Source: DATJLY01 sp035604615
Lineage (GTDB): Bacteria > Pseudomonadota > Alphaproteobacteria > ATCC43930 > CGMCC-115725
Reading direction: 5' to 3'
NCBI GenBank assembly: GCA_035604615.1
Contig: DATNID010000063.1
Coordinates: 7,326-71,325 of the forward strand
DNA: 64,000 bases
Shown here: one piece after another, positions 16,084-25,406 of the stretch
How positions within the stretch are numbered: the stretch's first letter is position 1
How the letters are laid out: each line of letters starts with the position of its first letter
Notes under the pieces: model-generated
What the model was told of the DNA's origin: nothing
Databases searched by the model: none
Seen by the model: the letters and a program-made list of their open reading frames with translations, nothing else
Made by a program: the position numbers and the translations under genes

Positions 16084-17130
16084 CTAATCCCAGAAATCGG
16101 CGGCGGAGATGGCGAAATTGAGGTTCTGCGAGCCCGGCAGCGAGGCCAGCGTGGTGATGCCCAGGAGGTTGCCGCGCTCGTCGAACAGCCCGCCGCCCGA
16201 GGAGCCGGGCGACAGCGGCGCCGAGGTCTGGATCAGGTTGCGGCCCTTGGCGGCGCGCTTGCCGGAGACGAGGCCCTCGCTCAGGGTGCGCTCGAGCGCG
16301 CGGGGCGCGCCGATCGCGTAGACATGCTCGCCCACGGCGATGTCGGTGAAGCTGCGCACCCCCGCGATCGGCACCAATGCCCCGCCCTCGCTCTCGAGCA
16401 CGCAGCGGTCGGCCACCGGATCGGACGCCACCAGCTTGGCACGATAGGTCACGTGGTCCTGCAGCAGCACGATCATCGGCCGGTGGTCGACGACGTGGCA
16501 GTTGGTCAGGAGGAGATGCGCGGCGATGGCGACGGCCGAGCCCTGCACGATGTCGCGCGCGCGCGCGTCGCCCAGGGAGCGCGCGGCGCCGACCACGAAC
16601 ACCGAACGCTCGACCCGCTTGTAGAGGTCGGCCGCCGGCAGGTTGGCGCGGCCCATGTGATCGGGGAGCGGCGGCAGCACGGATTTGGGCTGCGGCAGGT
16701 CCGGCGAATTCGCGGCCGGAAGCGGCAGGTCCGCCTCGGTCAGCGCCTTGGCCAGGCTGGCGTTGCTCGCCGGCGTGTCCTGGTCCTCGGACGCGGCCGG
16801 CTTGGGCGCGGCATCGATGGCGTTCGCCATGCAATCGTTGTATTCGGCGATCCCGATGCGGCGCAGATAGGCGCAGTCGCTTTCGATCTCGCGGGTGCGG
16901 CGCTCGCTGAGGCCGGTGCGGTCGGGCGCGGGATGCGTTTGGAGCCGGATGAGCTGGGCCTGGACGCAGCTCTGGAACGCGCCCTCGCCCTTGGTGCGGG
17001 CCTCGTAGCAGGCGGTGTTGATGCTGACGTTGTCCTCGTAGGACAAGGACGAGCGGTCGGGCGCGGCGGCGTGCGCCGGGGCGGCCAGGACCAGGACGGC
17101 AAGCGCCGTCGCGATGCGCGGGAATTGCAT
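16084..17130 (-). CDS. Secreted trypsin-like (S1C) serine protease
   Basis: The 348 aa product has a signal peptide (MQFPRIATALAVLVLAAPAHA). The N-terminal part carries cysteine-containing segments similar to DUF1311-like repeats (INTACYEARTKGEGAFQSCV, CAYLRRIGIAEYNDCM). A trypsin-like domain follows, with the triad visible as TNCHVV (His), VADRCVLE (Asp) and PGSSGGGLFD (Ser). No PDZ domain follows, so it is not a full DegP. It probably acts in the periplasm. It lies upstream of the cyclase gene on the same strand (48 bp), and divergently from the his genes. Confidence 0.86.
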   Translation of the reverse strand: MQFPRIATALAVLVLAAPAHAAAPDRSSLSYEDNVSINTACYEARTKGEGAFQSCVQAQLIRLQTHPAPDRTGLSERRTREIESDCAYLRRIGIAEYNDCMANAIDAAPKPAASEDQDTPASNASLAKALTEADLPLPAANSPDLPQPKSVLPPLPDHMGRANLPAADLYKRVERSVFVVGAARSLGDARARDIVQGSAVAIAAHLLLTNCHVVDHRPMIVLLQDHVTYRAKLVASDPVADRCVLESEGGALVPIAGVRSFTDIAVGEHVYAIGAPRALERTLSEGLVSGKRAAKGRNLIQTSAPLSPGSSGGGLFDERGNLLGITTLASLPGSQNLNFAISAADFWD

Positions 17131-17214
17131 GTCCCGATCCTCGCGCGGGCGCGGTTGCCCGACCGTTAAGGGGGCGCCTCCGAAGGGAGTACGATCGTCG
17201 CGAGATTGGCTAAA

Positions 17215-17358
17215 ATGCGTACCAATATCCGGATCGCCATGCGCGCCCTCGCTCTCCTCTGCCTCATCGCCGCGCTCGCCGCGTGCACCACGCCCGAGCT
17301 CAACGGCCGCGCCTCCCAGCATGGCCCCGACCGCGTCGTCGTCGGCTTTCCGTGGTGA
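17215..17358 (+). CDS. Tiny lipoprotein (47 aa)
   Basis: This short ORF codes for a lipoprotein precursor: a positively charged start (MRTNIRIAMR), a hydrophobic core and a lipobox LAAC with the cysteine at residue 24. The mature peptide is only about 24 residues (CTTPELNGRAS...VGFPW). AAGGGAG lies 23-29 bp upstream of the ATG, and the second ATG at 17239 is another possible start. It lies between the divergent protease and hisB. Function unknown. Confidence 0.6.
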   Translation: MRTNIRIAMRALALLCLIAALAACTTPELNGRASQHGPDRVVVGFPW

Positions 17359-17425
17359 TCCGCGCCCGATTTGCCGCAACACCAAGGACTTGGTAAAAGC
17401 GCCTCGATCGGCAGCGGAGAGCGGC

Positions 17426-18049
17426 GTGGCGAAACCTCGTGCAGGCAAGGGGCGCAGCGGCAGCGTCGAGCGCAAGACGCGCGAGACGCGGATCGCCGCG
17501 AGCGTTGATCTCGACGGCACCGGCCGCTACGACGTCGCAACCGGCATCGGCTTCCTCGACCACATGCTCGAGCAGCTCTCGCGCCACAGCCTGATCGACC
17601 TCGCGGTCAAGGCGGACGGCGATCTCCACATCGATTTCCACCACACCACCGAGGATACCGGCTACGCCGTCGGCGAGGCGGTGGCAAAGGCGCTGGGCGA
17701 CCGGCGTGGCATCGCGCGCTGGGGCGACGCGCTCATCCCGATGGACGAGACCCTGACGCGCGTGGCGCTCGACGTCTCGGCGCGGCCCTATCTGGTGTGG
17801 AAGGTGACCTTCTCGCGGCCCAAGCTCGGCGAGATGGATACCGAGCTGTTCAAGGAATGGTTCCAGGCCTTCGCCCAATCGGCGGGCGTCACGCTCCACG
17901 TCGAGAATCTCTACGGCGAGAACAACCACCACATCGTCGAGTCCTGCTACAAGGGCCTCGCGCGCGCGCTGCGACAGGCGGTCGCCATCGATCCGCGCCG
18001 CGCCGACGAGGTGCCGTCGACGAAGGGCGTGCTCGGCGGCAGCCTGTGA
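17426..18049 (+). CDS. hisB: Imidazoleglycerol-phosphate dehydratase
   Basis: The 207 aa protein converts imidazole-glycerol phosphate to imidazole-acetol phosphate (histidine step 7). The Mn-binding histidine motifs are DFHHTTEDTGYAVGEA and GENNHHIVES. It is the dehydratase-only form, without the phosphatase domain found in E. coli. The GTG start at 17426 has GCGGAGAGC upstream; the longer open frame is not coding. First gene of the compact hisBHAF run. Confidence 0.96.
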   Translation: MAKPRAGKGRSGSVERKTRETRIAASVDLDGTGRYDVATGIGFLDHMLEQLSRHSLIDLAVKADGDLHIDFHHTTEDTGYAVGEAVAKALGDRRGIARWGDALIPMDETLTRVALDVSARPYLVWKVTFSRPKLGEMDTELFKEWFQAFAQSAGVTLHVENLYGENNHHIVESCYKGLARALRQAVAIDPRRADEVPSTKGVLGGSL

Positions 18050-18693
18050 TGCCGCTGGTCGCGGTGATCGATTACGGCTCCGGCAATCTGCGTTCGGCGG
18101 CGAAGGCGCTGGAGCGCGCGGCGCGCGAGGCCGGGCGCGACCACCGCATCCTGGTCACCGGCGATCCGCGGCGTCTTGCCGAGGCCGACCGCATCGTGCT
18201 GCCCGGCGTCGGCGCCTTCGCCGATTGCCGCCGCGGGCTGCTGTCGATCCCGGGCATGGAAGAAGCGCTCGAAGACTCCGTGCAAAGGCGCGGGCAACCG
18301 TTCCTCGGCATCTGTGTAGGCATGCAGCTGATGGCGACGCGCGGGCGCGAGTTCGAGACCACACGGGGGCTCAATTGGATCGAGGGCGAGGTCGTGCCGA
18401 TCGCGCCTCGCGACCCCGCGCTCAAGATCCCGCACATGGGCTGGAACGAACTCGCCTTCGCGCGCGCGCACCCGCTGTTCGCGGGGCTGGCGCCGGGCGC
18501 GCATGCCTATTTCGTCCACAGCTTCGCCTTCATTCCCGAGCACGCCGCCGACGTGGTGGCGACGGTCGACTATGGCGGCGCGCTGGTGGCGGCGATCGCA
18601 CGCGACAATCTCGCGGGCGTGCAGTTCCATCCCGAGAAGAGCCAGGCGACCGGCCTCGCAGTGCTGGCGAATTTCCTGGGGTGGCGGCCGTGA
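18049..18693 (+). CDS. hisH: Imidazole glycerol phosphate synthase, glutaminase subunit
   Basis: The protein is a 214 aa class I glutamine amidotransferase. The nucleophile cysteine is in FLGICVGMQLM, and the His/Glu pair is in QFHPEKS. It feeds ammonia to HisF. Its ATG overlaps the hisB stop by 1 bp (TGATG), and its stop overlaps hisA. Confidence 0.96.
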   Translation: MPLVAVIDYGSGNLRSAAKALERAAREAGRDHRILVTGDPRRLAEADRIVLPGVGAFADCRRGLLSIPGMEEALEDSVQRRGQPFLGICVGMQLMATRGREFETTRGLNWIEGEVVPIAPRDPALKIPHMGWNELAFARAHPLFAGLAPGAHAYFVHSFAFIPEHAADVVATVDYGGALVAAIARDNLAGVQFHPEKSQATGLAVLANFLGWRP

Positions 18694-19409
18694 TCCTTTT
18701 CCCCGCCATCGATCTGAAGGACGGGCGCTGCGTCCGCCTGGTGCGCGGCGAGATGAGCGCGGCGACCGTGTTCAACGACGATCCGCCGGCGCAGGCGCGG
18801 AGTTTCGCCGCCGCCGGCGCGCGTTGGCTCCACGTCGTCGATCTCGACGGCGCTTTCGCCGGCGCCGCGCGCAATCAGTCCGCGGTGGACGCGATCCTCG
18901 CCGCCACGGACATGCGGGTGCAGTTGGGCGGCGGCATCCGCAGCGCGGAGGCGATCGCGTTCTGGCTCATACGCGGCGCGGCGCGCGTCGTGCTCGGCAC
19001 CGTCGCGCTCACCGACCCGACGCTGGTGCGGCAGGCGTGCCGCGACTGGCCCGGCCGGATCGTGCTGGCGCTCGACGCGCGCCACGGCAAGGTCGCGGTC
19101 GAGGGCTGGGCGCGGACCTCGGAGGTGAGCGCGCTCGACTTGGCACTCGCTTTCGAGGATGCAGGCGCCGCCGCCATCGTCCACACCGACATCGAGCGCG
19201 ACGGCGTTCTCGGCGGTGCCAACGTCGCCGCCACCGCCGATCTCGCACGCCGCCTCAAGACGCCGGTGATCGCCTCGGGCGGCATTGCCGCGCTTGCCGA
19301 TATCGCCGTCCTCAAAGCGTGCGGTTGCGTCGCCGGCGCCATCCTCGGCCGCGCGCTCTATGACGGCCGCATCGATCTCGCCGCGGCGCTCGCGCTGGCG
19401 GAGGCGTGA
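18690..19409 (+). CDS. hisA: Phosphoribosylformimino-5-aminoimidazole carboxamide ribotide isomerase
   Basis: The 239 aa (beta/alpha)8 barrel protein starts GTG (VILFPAIDLKDGRCVRLVRG), with the first catalytic aspartate in this motif and the second in HTDIERDGVLGG. It has phosphate-binding GGGIRS and ASGGIA loops. It opens the ribose of ProFAR in histidine synthesis. It overlaps hisH by 4 bp. Confidence 0.96.
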   Translation: MILFPAIDLKDGRCVRLVRGEMSAATVFNDDPPAQARSFAAAGARWLHVVDLDGAFAGAARNQSAVDAILAATDMRVQLGGGIRSAEAIAFWLIRGAARVVLGTVALTDPTLVRQACRDWPGRIVLALDARHGKVAVEGWARTSEVSALDLALAFEDAGAAAIVHTDIERDGVLGGANVAATADLARRLKTPVIASGGIAALADIAVLKACGCVAGAILGRALYDGRIDLAAALALAEA

Positions 19410-20167
19410 TGCTCAAGCGGCGTGTCATTCCCTGCCTCGACGTCAAGGACGGGCGCACCGTGAAGGGCATTAATTTCGTCCACCTGGTCGATGCCGGCGA
19501 TCCGGTGGAGCAGGCGCGCTTCTACGATGCCGAAGGCGCCGACGAGTTGACCTTCCTCGACATCACCGCCTCGGCCGAGAACCGCGCCACGCTCTATGAC
19601 GTGGTGGCGCGGACCGCCGAGCAATGCTTCATGCCGCTGACCGTCGGCGGCGGCGTGCGCACGGTCGAGGACATCCGCCGCCTGCTGCTGGCCGGCGCCG
19701 ACAAGACCTCGATCAACACCGAAGCGGTGACACGGCCCGAATTTGTGCGCGAGGCGGCGCAGAAATTCGGCAGCCAGTGCATCGTCGTCGCGATCGACGC
19801 CAAGCAACGCGCGCCAGGGCGCTGGCACGTCTTCACTCATGGCGGGCGGCGCGAGACCGGGATCGACGCCGTCGAATGGGCGCGCCAGATGGCGAGCTTG
19901 GGCGCGGGCGAGATCCTGCTCACCTCGATGGACCGCGACGGCACCCGCGCCGGATTCGACATCGCGCTCACCCGCGCCGTCGCCGATGCGGTGCCGATCC
20001 CGGTCATTGCCTCGGGCGGGGTCGGCACGCTCGACCATCTCGTCGCCGGCATCCGCGAGGGCCATGCCAGCGCCGTTCTGGCGGCGTCGATCTTCCATTT
20101 CGGCACCTACCGCGTCGGCGACGCCAAGGCCGCCCTCGCCAAGGCCGGGATCCCCGTGCGGATGTAG
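19409..20167 (+). CDS. hisF: Imidazole glycerol phosphate synthase, cyclase subunit
   Basis: The protein has 252 aa and starts MLKRRVIPCLDVKDGRTVKG with the first catalytic Asp. The second is in LLTSMDRDGTRAG, with phosphate loops GGGVRT and ASGGVGT. With HisH it makes imidazole-glycerol phosphate and AICAR. A GTG at 19406 would add one residue; the ATG at 19409 is preferred. It overlaps the hisA stop. Confidence 0.97.
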   Translation: MLKRRVIPCLDVKDGRTVKGINFVHLVDAGDPVEQARFYDAEGADELTFLDITASAENRATLYDVVARTAEQCFMPLTVGGGVRTVEDIRRLLLAGADKTSINTEAVTRPEFVREAAQKFGSQCIVVAIDAKQRAPGRWHVFTHGGRRETGIDAVEWARQMASLGAGEILLTSMDRDGTRAGFDIALTRAVADAVPIPVIASGGVGTLDHLVAGIREGHASAVLAASIFHFGTYRVGDAKAALAKAGIPVRM

Positions 20168-20220
20168 CGATTTGACGCTCTCTGGGCGGTCGATTACGAC
20201 TGCGGCGACGGAGGCGACAG

Positions 20221-20553
20221 GTGGCAGAGATCGACGGCAGCATCCTCGACCGGCTCTTCGCGACGATATCCGCGCGCGTTGGCGCCGACCCGGCCACGTC
20301 CTACACGGCCAAGCTCATGCGCGAAGGGACCGCGCGCATCGCGCAGAAGCTCGGCGAGGAGGCGGTCGAGACCCTGATCGCCGCCGTCGCCCGCGATCGC
20401 CAGGCGCTGACCGGCGAGAGCGCCGACCTGCTCTATCATCTCCTGGTGACGTGGCAGGATGCGGGACTGGCGCCCGCCGATATCTGGCGCGCGCTCGAAG
20501 AGCGCATGGGCCAATCGGGCATCGCCGAAAAGGAAGGCCGCGCGCGCGGCTAG
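20221..20553 (+). CDS. hisE: Phosphoribosyl-ATP pyrophosphatase
   Basis: This 110 aa all-alpha NTP-PPase-type protein has the family motif KLGEEAVETLIAAVARDR and SADLLYHLLVTW, with acidic metal ligands. It removes pyrophosphate from PR-ATP in step 2 of histidine synthesis. It starts with GTG, 53 bp after hisF. HisI, HisG and HisD are not in the window. Confidence 0.95.
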   Translation: MAEIDGSILDRLFATISARVGADPATSYTAKLMREGTARIAQKLGEEAVETLIAAVARDRQALTGESADLLYHLLVTWQDAGLAPADIWRALEERMGQSGIAEKEGRARG

Positions 20554-20572
20554 GACCGCGGAAGGGTGTGCC

Positions 20573-20935
20573 ATGGACTATGACCGCAACAACGTCTTCG
20601 CTCGCATCCTGCGCGGCGAAATCCCGTGCAAGAAAGTGTTCGAGGACGATCACGTCCTTGCCTTCCACGACATCAATCCCCAAGCCCCGGTTCATGTGCT
20701 GGTAATACCCAAGGGCGCCTATGTTTCGTTCGACGATTTCTCCGCCAAGGCGGCGCCCGCGGAGGTCGTCGCGTTGGTGCGCGCGGTGGGAGCGATCGCC
20801 CGCTCGCTCGGGCTCGCCGATCCCGGCTACCGCATCCTCGCCAATCACGGCCGTGACTCGCACCAGGAAGTGCCGCACTTCCACATCCACATCTTCGCCG
20901 GGCGGCCGCTCGGGCGGATGCTGGAGCGCGCCTGA
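20573..20935 (+). CDS. HIT-family (Hint-like) nucleotide hydrolase
   Basis: The 120 aa protein carries the HIT motif HFHIHIF (H102, H104, H106), preceded by GYRILANHGRDSHQEVPH, and starts NVFARILRGEIPCKKVFEDD like Hint/HinT proteins. These cleave adenosine phosphoramidates. The placement right after hisE is a frequent alphaproteobacterial arrangement. Confidence 0.94.
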   Translation: MDYDRNNVFARILRGEIPCKKVFEDDHVLAFHDINPQAPVHVLVIPKGAYVSFDDFSAKAAPAEVVALVRAVGAIARSLGLADPGYRILANHGRDSHQEVPHFHIHIFAGRPLGRMLERA

Positions 20936-21011
20936 TCCAAGCTGCGCCAAAGGCGCGGCTCCGCTTGCGAAATTCTTAACCGTGGGGCCGTAAACTCGCG
21001 CCAAATCGTTA

Positions 21012-22574
21012 ATGGGCAAGGAGCGCATGGCGATGGATGGCGCCGGCGCAGCGCGGGAAGAGGCGCAGCGCCTCAGGGACTACGCCGAGGCGGCGGCGGA
21101 CTGGTTCTGGGAGATGGACGAGGGCCTGCGCTTCACGCGCACGTCCTCGAGCTCGCAGCTGCCCGAAACCTATTCGAGCCGGTCCTTCATCGGCCACCGC
21201 ATTGATGACGTGCCGGGCCTGGCGCCGGCCGGCGACGATTGGCAGCCGCTGGTCGAGATGCTCGAGGCGCGCCTGCCGTTCCGCGACGTGCGCCTCATCT
21301 GCCGGATGGAAAGCGGCGGGCCGCTCCATCTCGCGCTGTCGGGCCTTCCGGTGTTCGACCCGGCCGGCGTCTTCATGGGTTACCGCGGCATCGGCCGCGA
21401 CCTCACGCTCCTGAAGCGTGCCGAGCAGGAGCTGGCCGAGACCACGTCGCTGCTGCGCGCCACTCTCGACAACATTGAAGAGGGCGTGCTGGTGCTCGAC
21501 GCCGAGCTCCGCATACGGCTGTGGAACGACCGCCTCTATCAGCTCTTCGCGCATTCGCCGGACGATCTATGGACCGATCGTCCGGTGGCCGAGATGATCG
21601 TCCAGCATGCCGGCGACAATGTCGCCGGAGCGAAGGCAAGCATATCGTTCCTGCGCCGCTGCATCGAGACGCGGCGCCCCGGGAAGCGCGAGAGCGTGGT
21701 CGCACGCGGCGAGCGCGTGGTCGAGATGCGCGTCACGCCGATGCCCGATGGCGGCCTCATTGCCACATATCTCGACATCACCGAGCGCTACCGCACCGAG
21801 GCCGATCTGCGCCGCGCCAAGGAGGAAGCCGAGCTCGCCAGCCGCAGCAAGACCGAGTTCCTCGCCAACATGAGCCACGAGCTGCGCACGCCCTTGAACG
21901 CCATCATCGGCTTTTCCGACATCCTCAAGGGCGAGGTGTTCGGCCGCCTTGGCGATCCGCGCTATTTGGGATATGCCACCGACATCCGGGAGAGCGGCCA
22001 GCATCTGCTCAAGCTCATCAACGACGTGCTCGACGTCTCCAAGGTAGAGTTCGGCAAGATCGAGCTCAACGAAGAGCCGGTCGATGTGGCGACGGTGGTC
22101 GAGTCGTGCGCCCGGCTGATGCGCGACCGGGTCCAGGCGGCCGGCCTCGAATTCAGCCACACGCTGGCCGCAGGATTGCCGCTCGTCCATTGCGACGATC
22201 TGCGGCTGAAGCAGATCCTGCTGAACCTCTTGTCGAACGCGGTGAAGTTCACCCCGCCAGGCGGCCGCGTCACGGTCCGCGCCGCGCTCGACGACAAGGG
22301 ACTCGGCCTCTCGGTCGAGGATACCGGCATCGGTATCGCCGCCGCCGATCTGGCCAAGGCGCTGCGGCCGTTCGGCCAGATCGACAGCCGGCTCGCGCGC
22401 AAGTACCAGGGCACGGGGCTGGGCCTGCCGCTGGCCAAGTCGATGATCGAGCTGCATGGCGGCCGGCTCGAGATTACCAGCACGCTCGGCGTCGGCACCA
22501 AGGCGACCGTGTGGTTCCCGCCAGAGCGCATCCTGTTTCCGACCGCCATGGTCGGTTCCGACGCCGCCGACTGA
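21012..22574 (+). CDS. PAS-domain sensor histidine kinase
   Basis: The protein has 520 aa. Two PAS-like domains (about residues 20-140 and 145-260) precede a HisKA domain with the phospho-accepting H289 (NMSHELRTPLNAIIGFS) and a HATPase_c domain: N box LLNLLSNAVKFT, G1 VEDTGIGI and G2 GTGLGLPLAKS. No membrane helix is seen, so it senses a cytoplasmic cue. Three in-frame ATGs (21012, 21027, 21033) are close together; AAGGAG is best spaced for 21033. No response regulator gene is adjacent, so it is an orphan kinase. Confidence 0.92.
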   Translation: MGKERMAMDGAGAAREEAQRLRDYAEAAADWFWEMDEGLRFTRTSSSSQLPETYSSRSFIGHRIDDVPGLAPAGDDWQPLVEMLEARLPFRDVRLICRMESGGPLHLALSGLPVFDPAGVFMGYRGIGRDLTLLKRAEQELAETTSLLRATLDNIEEGVLVLDAELRIRLWNDRLYQLFAHSPDDLWTDRPVAEMIVQHAGDNVAGAKASISFLRRCIETRRPGKRESVVARGERVVEMRVTPMPDGGLIATYLDITERYRTEADLRRAKEEAELASRSKTEFLANMSHELRTPLNAIIGFSDILKGEVFGRLGDPRYLGYATDIRESGQHLLKLINDVLDVSKVEFGKIELNEEPVDVATVVESCARLMRDRVQAAGLEFSHTLAAGLPLVHCDDLRLKQILLNLLSNAVKFTPPGGRVTVRAALDDKGLGLSVEDTGIGIAAADLAKALRPFGQIDSRLARKYQGTGLGLPLAKSMIELHGGRLEITSTLGVGTKATVWFPPERILFPTAMVGSDAAD

Positions 22575-22612
22575 GGCCGAATCGCCGCGCCGGCACCGCC
22601 TCGCGCGCCTAA

Positions 22613-22666
22613 AAGCCGCGGAAAACCGGGGTAAAACCGGAGTCGTACCCCGCTCCGGGGCGGCTT
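22613..22666 (+). other. Structured intergenic element (nested stems)
   Basis: Two nested perfect stems occur in the 151 bp gap after the kinase gene: AAGCCGC (22613-22619) with GCGGCTT (22660-22666), and inside it CGGGGTA (22627-22633) with TACCCCG (22646-22652). A U-run does not follow. It may be a transcription end or a folded leader of the next gene, which starts 60 bp later. Confidence 0.5.
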
Positions 22667-22725
22667 AAGGACTTCTTAGCGAGCGTTAGGAAAAAATTAA
22701 CCTGCCGCGGCGCGGACTGATTCGC

Positions 22726-23322
22726 GTGCATGCTCTTGATACGGCCGTCGCGATGCCTGGCAGTCCCATCCCTCACCCGGTTCTCGGCTCGCTGCTGCGC
22801 TATTGGCAGGTGAAGCGGGGAACGCGCGCGCTGCCCTCGCGCCGCGACATCGATCCCCTCGAGATGGGCCCCGACCTGCTGCCGCATCTGCTGTTGGCCG
22901 ATCTCCTCGACCGCGGCACGCGAGTGCGGTTCCGCCTTGTCGGCACCAGCGTGGTGAAGCGGATCGGCTTCGACCCGACCGGCCGCTATCTCGACGGCGA
23001 GATGAGCGGCGGGTGGTGGGAGCTGCTCGCCTCGCTCCATCGCCTCGTCTATTCCGAGCGCGCGCCGGTCTATGCCGAGAGCCAGTTCGTCTGGGGCTCG
23101 GGGCGGCGGATGCGGGCGCAGCACCTGCTGCTGCCGCTGGTCCAGGACGGGACTGACCCGGCGATCGCCTTGGGCGGCATAGCCTTCGCGTCGGACGAGG
23201 TCTTCCCGCCGACGATCCGCGCGCTGGGTCCCCATGCAGTGCACGAAGAGGGACGGCGCCTGGTGCTCAAGCAGCTGCCCCGTCTCGAATCCGCCTGCGC
23301 CCTCAGCCGCGGAGCGGCGTAG
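22726..23322 (+). CDS. PAS-domain (PAS_5-like) protein
   Basis: This is a 198 aa soluble single-domain protein: IPHPVLGSLLRYWQVKRGTRALPSRRDIDPLEMG, then LLPHLLLADLLDRGTRVRFRLVGTSV and a conserved GRYLDGEM-like segment. This is the pattern of the alphaproteobacterial PAS_5 family, whose members lack an output domain. The GTG at 22726 is weakly supported; ATG at 22753 is the alternative start. It might work with the upstream PAS kinase. Ligand unknown. Confidence 0.82.
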   Translation: MHALDTAVAMPGSPIPHPVLGSLLRYWQVKRGTRALPSRRDIDPLEMGPDLLPHLLLADLLDRGTRVRFRLVGTSVVKRIGFDPTGRYLDGEMSGGWWELLASLHRLVYSERAPVYAESQFVWGSGRRMRAQHLLLPLVQDGTDPAIALGGIAFASDEVFPPTIRALGPHAVHEEGRRLVLKQLPRLESACALSRGAA

Positions 23323-23346
23323 AGAGGGCCGTACGTTCTCGCCCGC

Positions 23347-25239
23347 CTAGATCTCGACCTGCCCGCCCAGCTCGACCACGCGGTTCGAGGGGATGCGGAA
23401 ATATTCGGTCGCGCTCAGCATGGTGCGGTGCATGAGGATGAACAGCCGCTTGCGCCAGTCCCAGAACGGCGAAGGCTTGCCGATCACCACCTTCTCGCGG
23501 CCGACGAAGAACGAGGTCTCGAGCAGGTTGAAACGGAACTGCATCACCCGAAGCTGCGCCAGGGTGCGCGGGATGTTGGGCTCGTCCATGAAGCCGTGCC
23601 GCACCGTGATGGCGTGAAAATTATGGTCGAGATGCCGGATCGCGATGCGCTCGGCGTCGGACACGTGCGGGATGTCCTCGGTCTCGATCTTCATCAGCAC
23701 GACGCGCTCGTGCAGTACCTTGTTGTGCTTGAGATTGTGCAGCAGCGCCGGCGGCACGATGTCGGCGTTGGGCACCATGAAGACGGCGGTGCCGGGCACG
23801 CGCATCGGCCGGTCGGGCCGCAAGGTCTGGAGGAAGGTCTCGAGCGGCAGCGCCTCGCGCCAGCGCTCGACCAGCAGCCGCTCGCGCTCGCGCATCCAGG
23901 TCATCATCAGCACGAACATGCCGGCCCCCACCACCAGCGGGAACCAGCCGCCCTCAGCGATCTTGAGCAGATTGGCGCTGAAGAAGGCGAGATCGACCAC
24001 CAGGAAGAATCCGAACAGCAGGCTCGCGCCCCACCGGTTCCAGCCTGCGACGCCGGTGGTGTAGACCAGCGCGAGCACCGTCGTGAGCGACATCGTGCCG
24101 GTGACGGCGATGCCGTAGGCCGCGCCGAGATTGTCTGAACTCTTGAATCCCAGCACCAGCGCCAGCACCGCAATCAGCAGGAACAGGTTGATCTTGGGGA
24201 TGTAGATCTGGCCGATCTCCGACTCCGAGGTGTGGCGGATGTAGAAGCGCGGCAGATAGCCCAGCAGTACCGCTTGGCGCGTCATCGAGAAGGCGCCCGT
24301 GATCACCGCCTGCGAGGCGATCACGGTGGCTGCCGCCGACAGCACCACCATCGGATAGAGGCCCCACGCCGGAACCAGACGGTAGAACGGGTTCTCGAGC
24401 GCGCCCGGCACCTTGAGCAGCAAAGCGCCTTGGCCGAAATAGTTGAGCAGCAGCGCCGGGAACACGATGTTGAGCCAAGCCATTCGGATGGGCCGGCGGC
24501 CGAAATGCCCCATGTCGGCATAGAGCGCCTCGGCGCCGGTCACCGCCAGCACCACCGCGCCCAAGAGCGCGAACCCCTTGAGCGGATCGGCGGCGAGCAG
24601 CGCCACGCCGTAATAGGGATTGATCGCGCGCAGGATGCCGGGTTGGCTCACGATCTGGACAAGGCCGAGCAAGCCGATGGTGAAGAACCACACCATCATC
24701 ACCGGACCGAACAGCCCACCCACCAGCGCCGAGCCGCTGCGCTGGAACATGAACAAAAGCAGCAGCAGCGCGCAGGTCACCGGGATGACGTAAGGGTCGA
24801 GGACCGGCGTCGCCACCTTCAGGCCCTCGACCGCGCTCAGCACCGAGATCGCCGGGGTGATGACGCCGTCGCCGTAGAACAGTGAGGCGCCGAGCAGTCC
24901 CGCCGCGAGAATCCACCACCGCATGCGCGGCTTGCCCTCGCTCGCGCGCAGCGCCTGGGCGGTGAGCGCCAGGATGCCGCCCTCGCCGCGATTGTCGGCG
25001 CGCATGATTACGGTGATGTATTTAATCGTGACGACGATGGTGAGCGCCCAGGTTATGAGCGACAGGACGCCATAGACCGACTGTGTCGTGAGCCCGCCCA
25101 GCTCGTTGAAGCACTGCTTCACCGTGTAGAGGGGTGAAGTGCCGATGTCGCCGTAGACGACGCCGAGCGCGCCGAGCAGCAATTGCTGATGGGCTCGACC
25201 AGGCGTCGCCGTTCCGTTGACCGCCGTGGTTTGCGCCAT
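23347..25239 (-). CDS. kup: Kup-family potassium transporter
   Basis: The 630 aa membrane protein starts with a short leader and the Kup signature LGALGVVYGDIGTSPLY, followed by about 12 membrane helices (for example GDGVITPAISVLSAVEGL) and a cytoplasmic C-terminal domain of about 170 residues. Kup proteins are K+/H+ symporters active at low pH or low K+. The gene is divergent from the Crp-type regulator (168 bp between starts). Confidence 0.96.
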   Translation of the reverse strand: MAQTTAVNGTATPGRAHQQLLLGALGVVYGDIGTSPLYTVKQCFNELGGLTTQSVYGVLSLITWALTIVVTIKYITVIMRADNRGEGGILALTAQALRASEGKPRMRWWILAAGLLGASLFYGDGVITPAISVLSAVEGLKVATPVLDPYVIPVTCALLLLLFMFQRSGSALVGGLFGPVMMVWFFTIGLLGLVQIVSQPGILRAINPYYGVALLAADPLKGFALLGAVVLAVTGAEALYADMGHFGRRPIRMAWLNIVFPALLLNYFGQGALLLKVPGALENPFYRLVPAWGLYPMVVLSAAATVIASQAVITGAFSMTRQAVLLGYLPRFYIRHTSESEIGQIYIPKINLFLLIAVLALVLGFKSSDNLGAAYGIAVTGTMSLTTVLALVYTTGVAGWNRWGASLLFGFFLVVDLAFFSANLLKIAEGGWFPLVVGAGMFVLMMTWMRERERLLVERWREALPLETFLQTLRPDRPMRVPGTAVFMVPNADIVPPALLHNLKHNKVLHERVVLMKIETEDIPHVSDAERIAIRHLDHNFHAITVRHGFMDEPNIPRTLAQLRVMQFRFNLLETSFFVGREKVVIGKPSPFWDWRKRLFILMHRTMLSATEYFRIPSNRVVELGGQVEI

Positions 25240-25368
25240 GATCCCTTGTCAGGCGAGCCGGGGCGCCCCGTTTAGAGCTTTCGTCCCGGTCGGGCAATAC
25301 GCCAACCGAGGCACGAGCGTCCATGAACGGTCCCGCCCCATGGTTGAAAAAACGCCGCCGCTCCTGTA

Positions 25369-25383
25369 TTTGCCAGGGGCAAA
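25369..25383. promoter_or_regulatory. Palindrome upstream of the Crp-type regulator gene
   Basis: TTTGCC-AGG-GGCAAA is a perfect 6-3-6 inverted repeat, ending 23 bp before the regulator ATG and in the shared kup/regulator intergenic region. Its small size and place fit an operator. It does not resemble the TGTGA-N6-TCACA sites found elsewhere in the window. Confidence 0.4.
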
Positions 25384-25406
25384 CCCGCGACGATAGGGGA
25401 GCGGCA

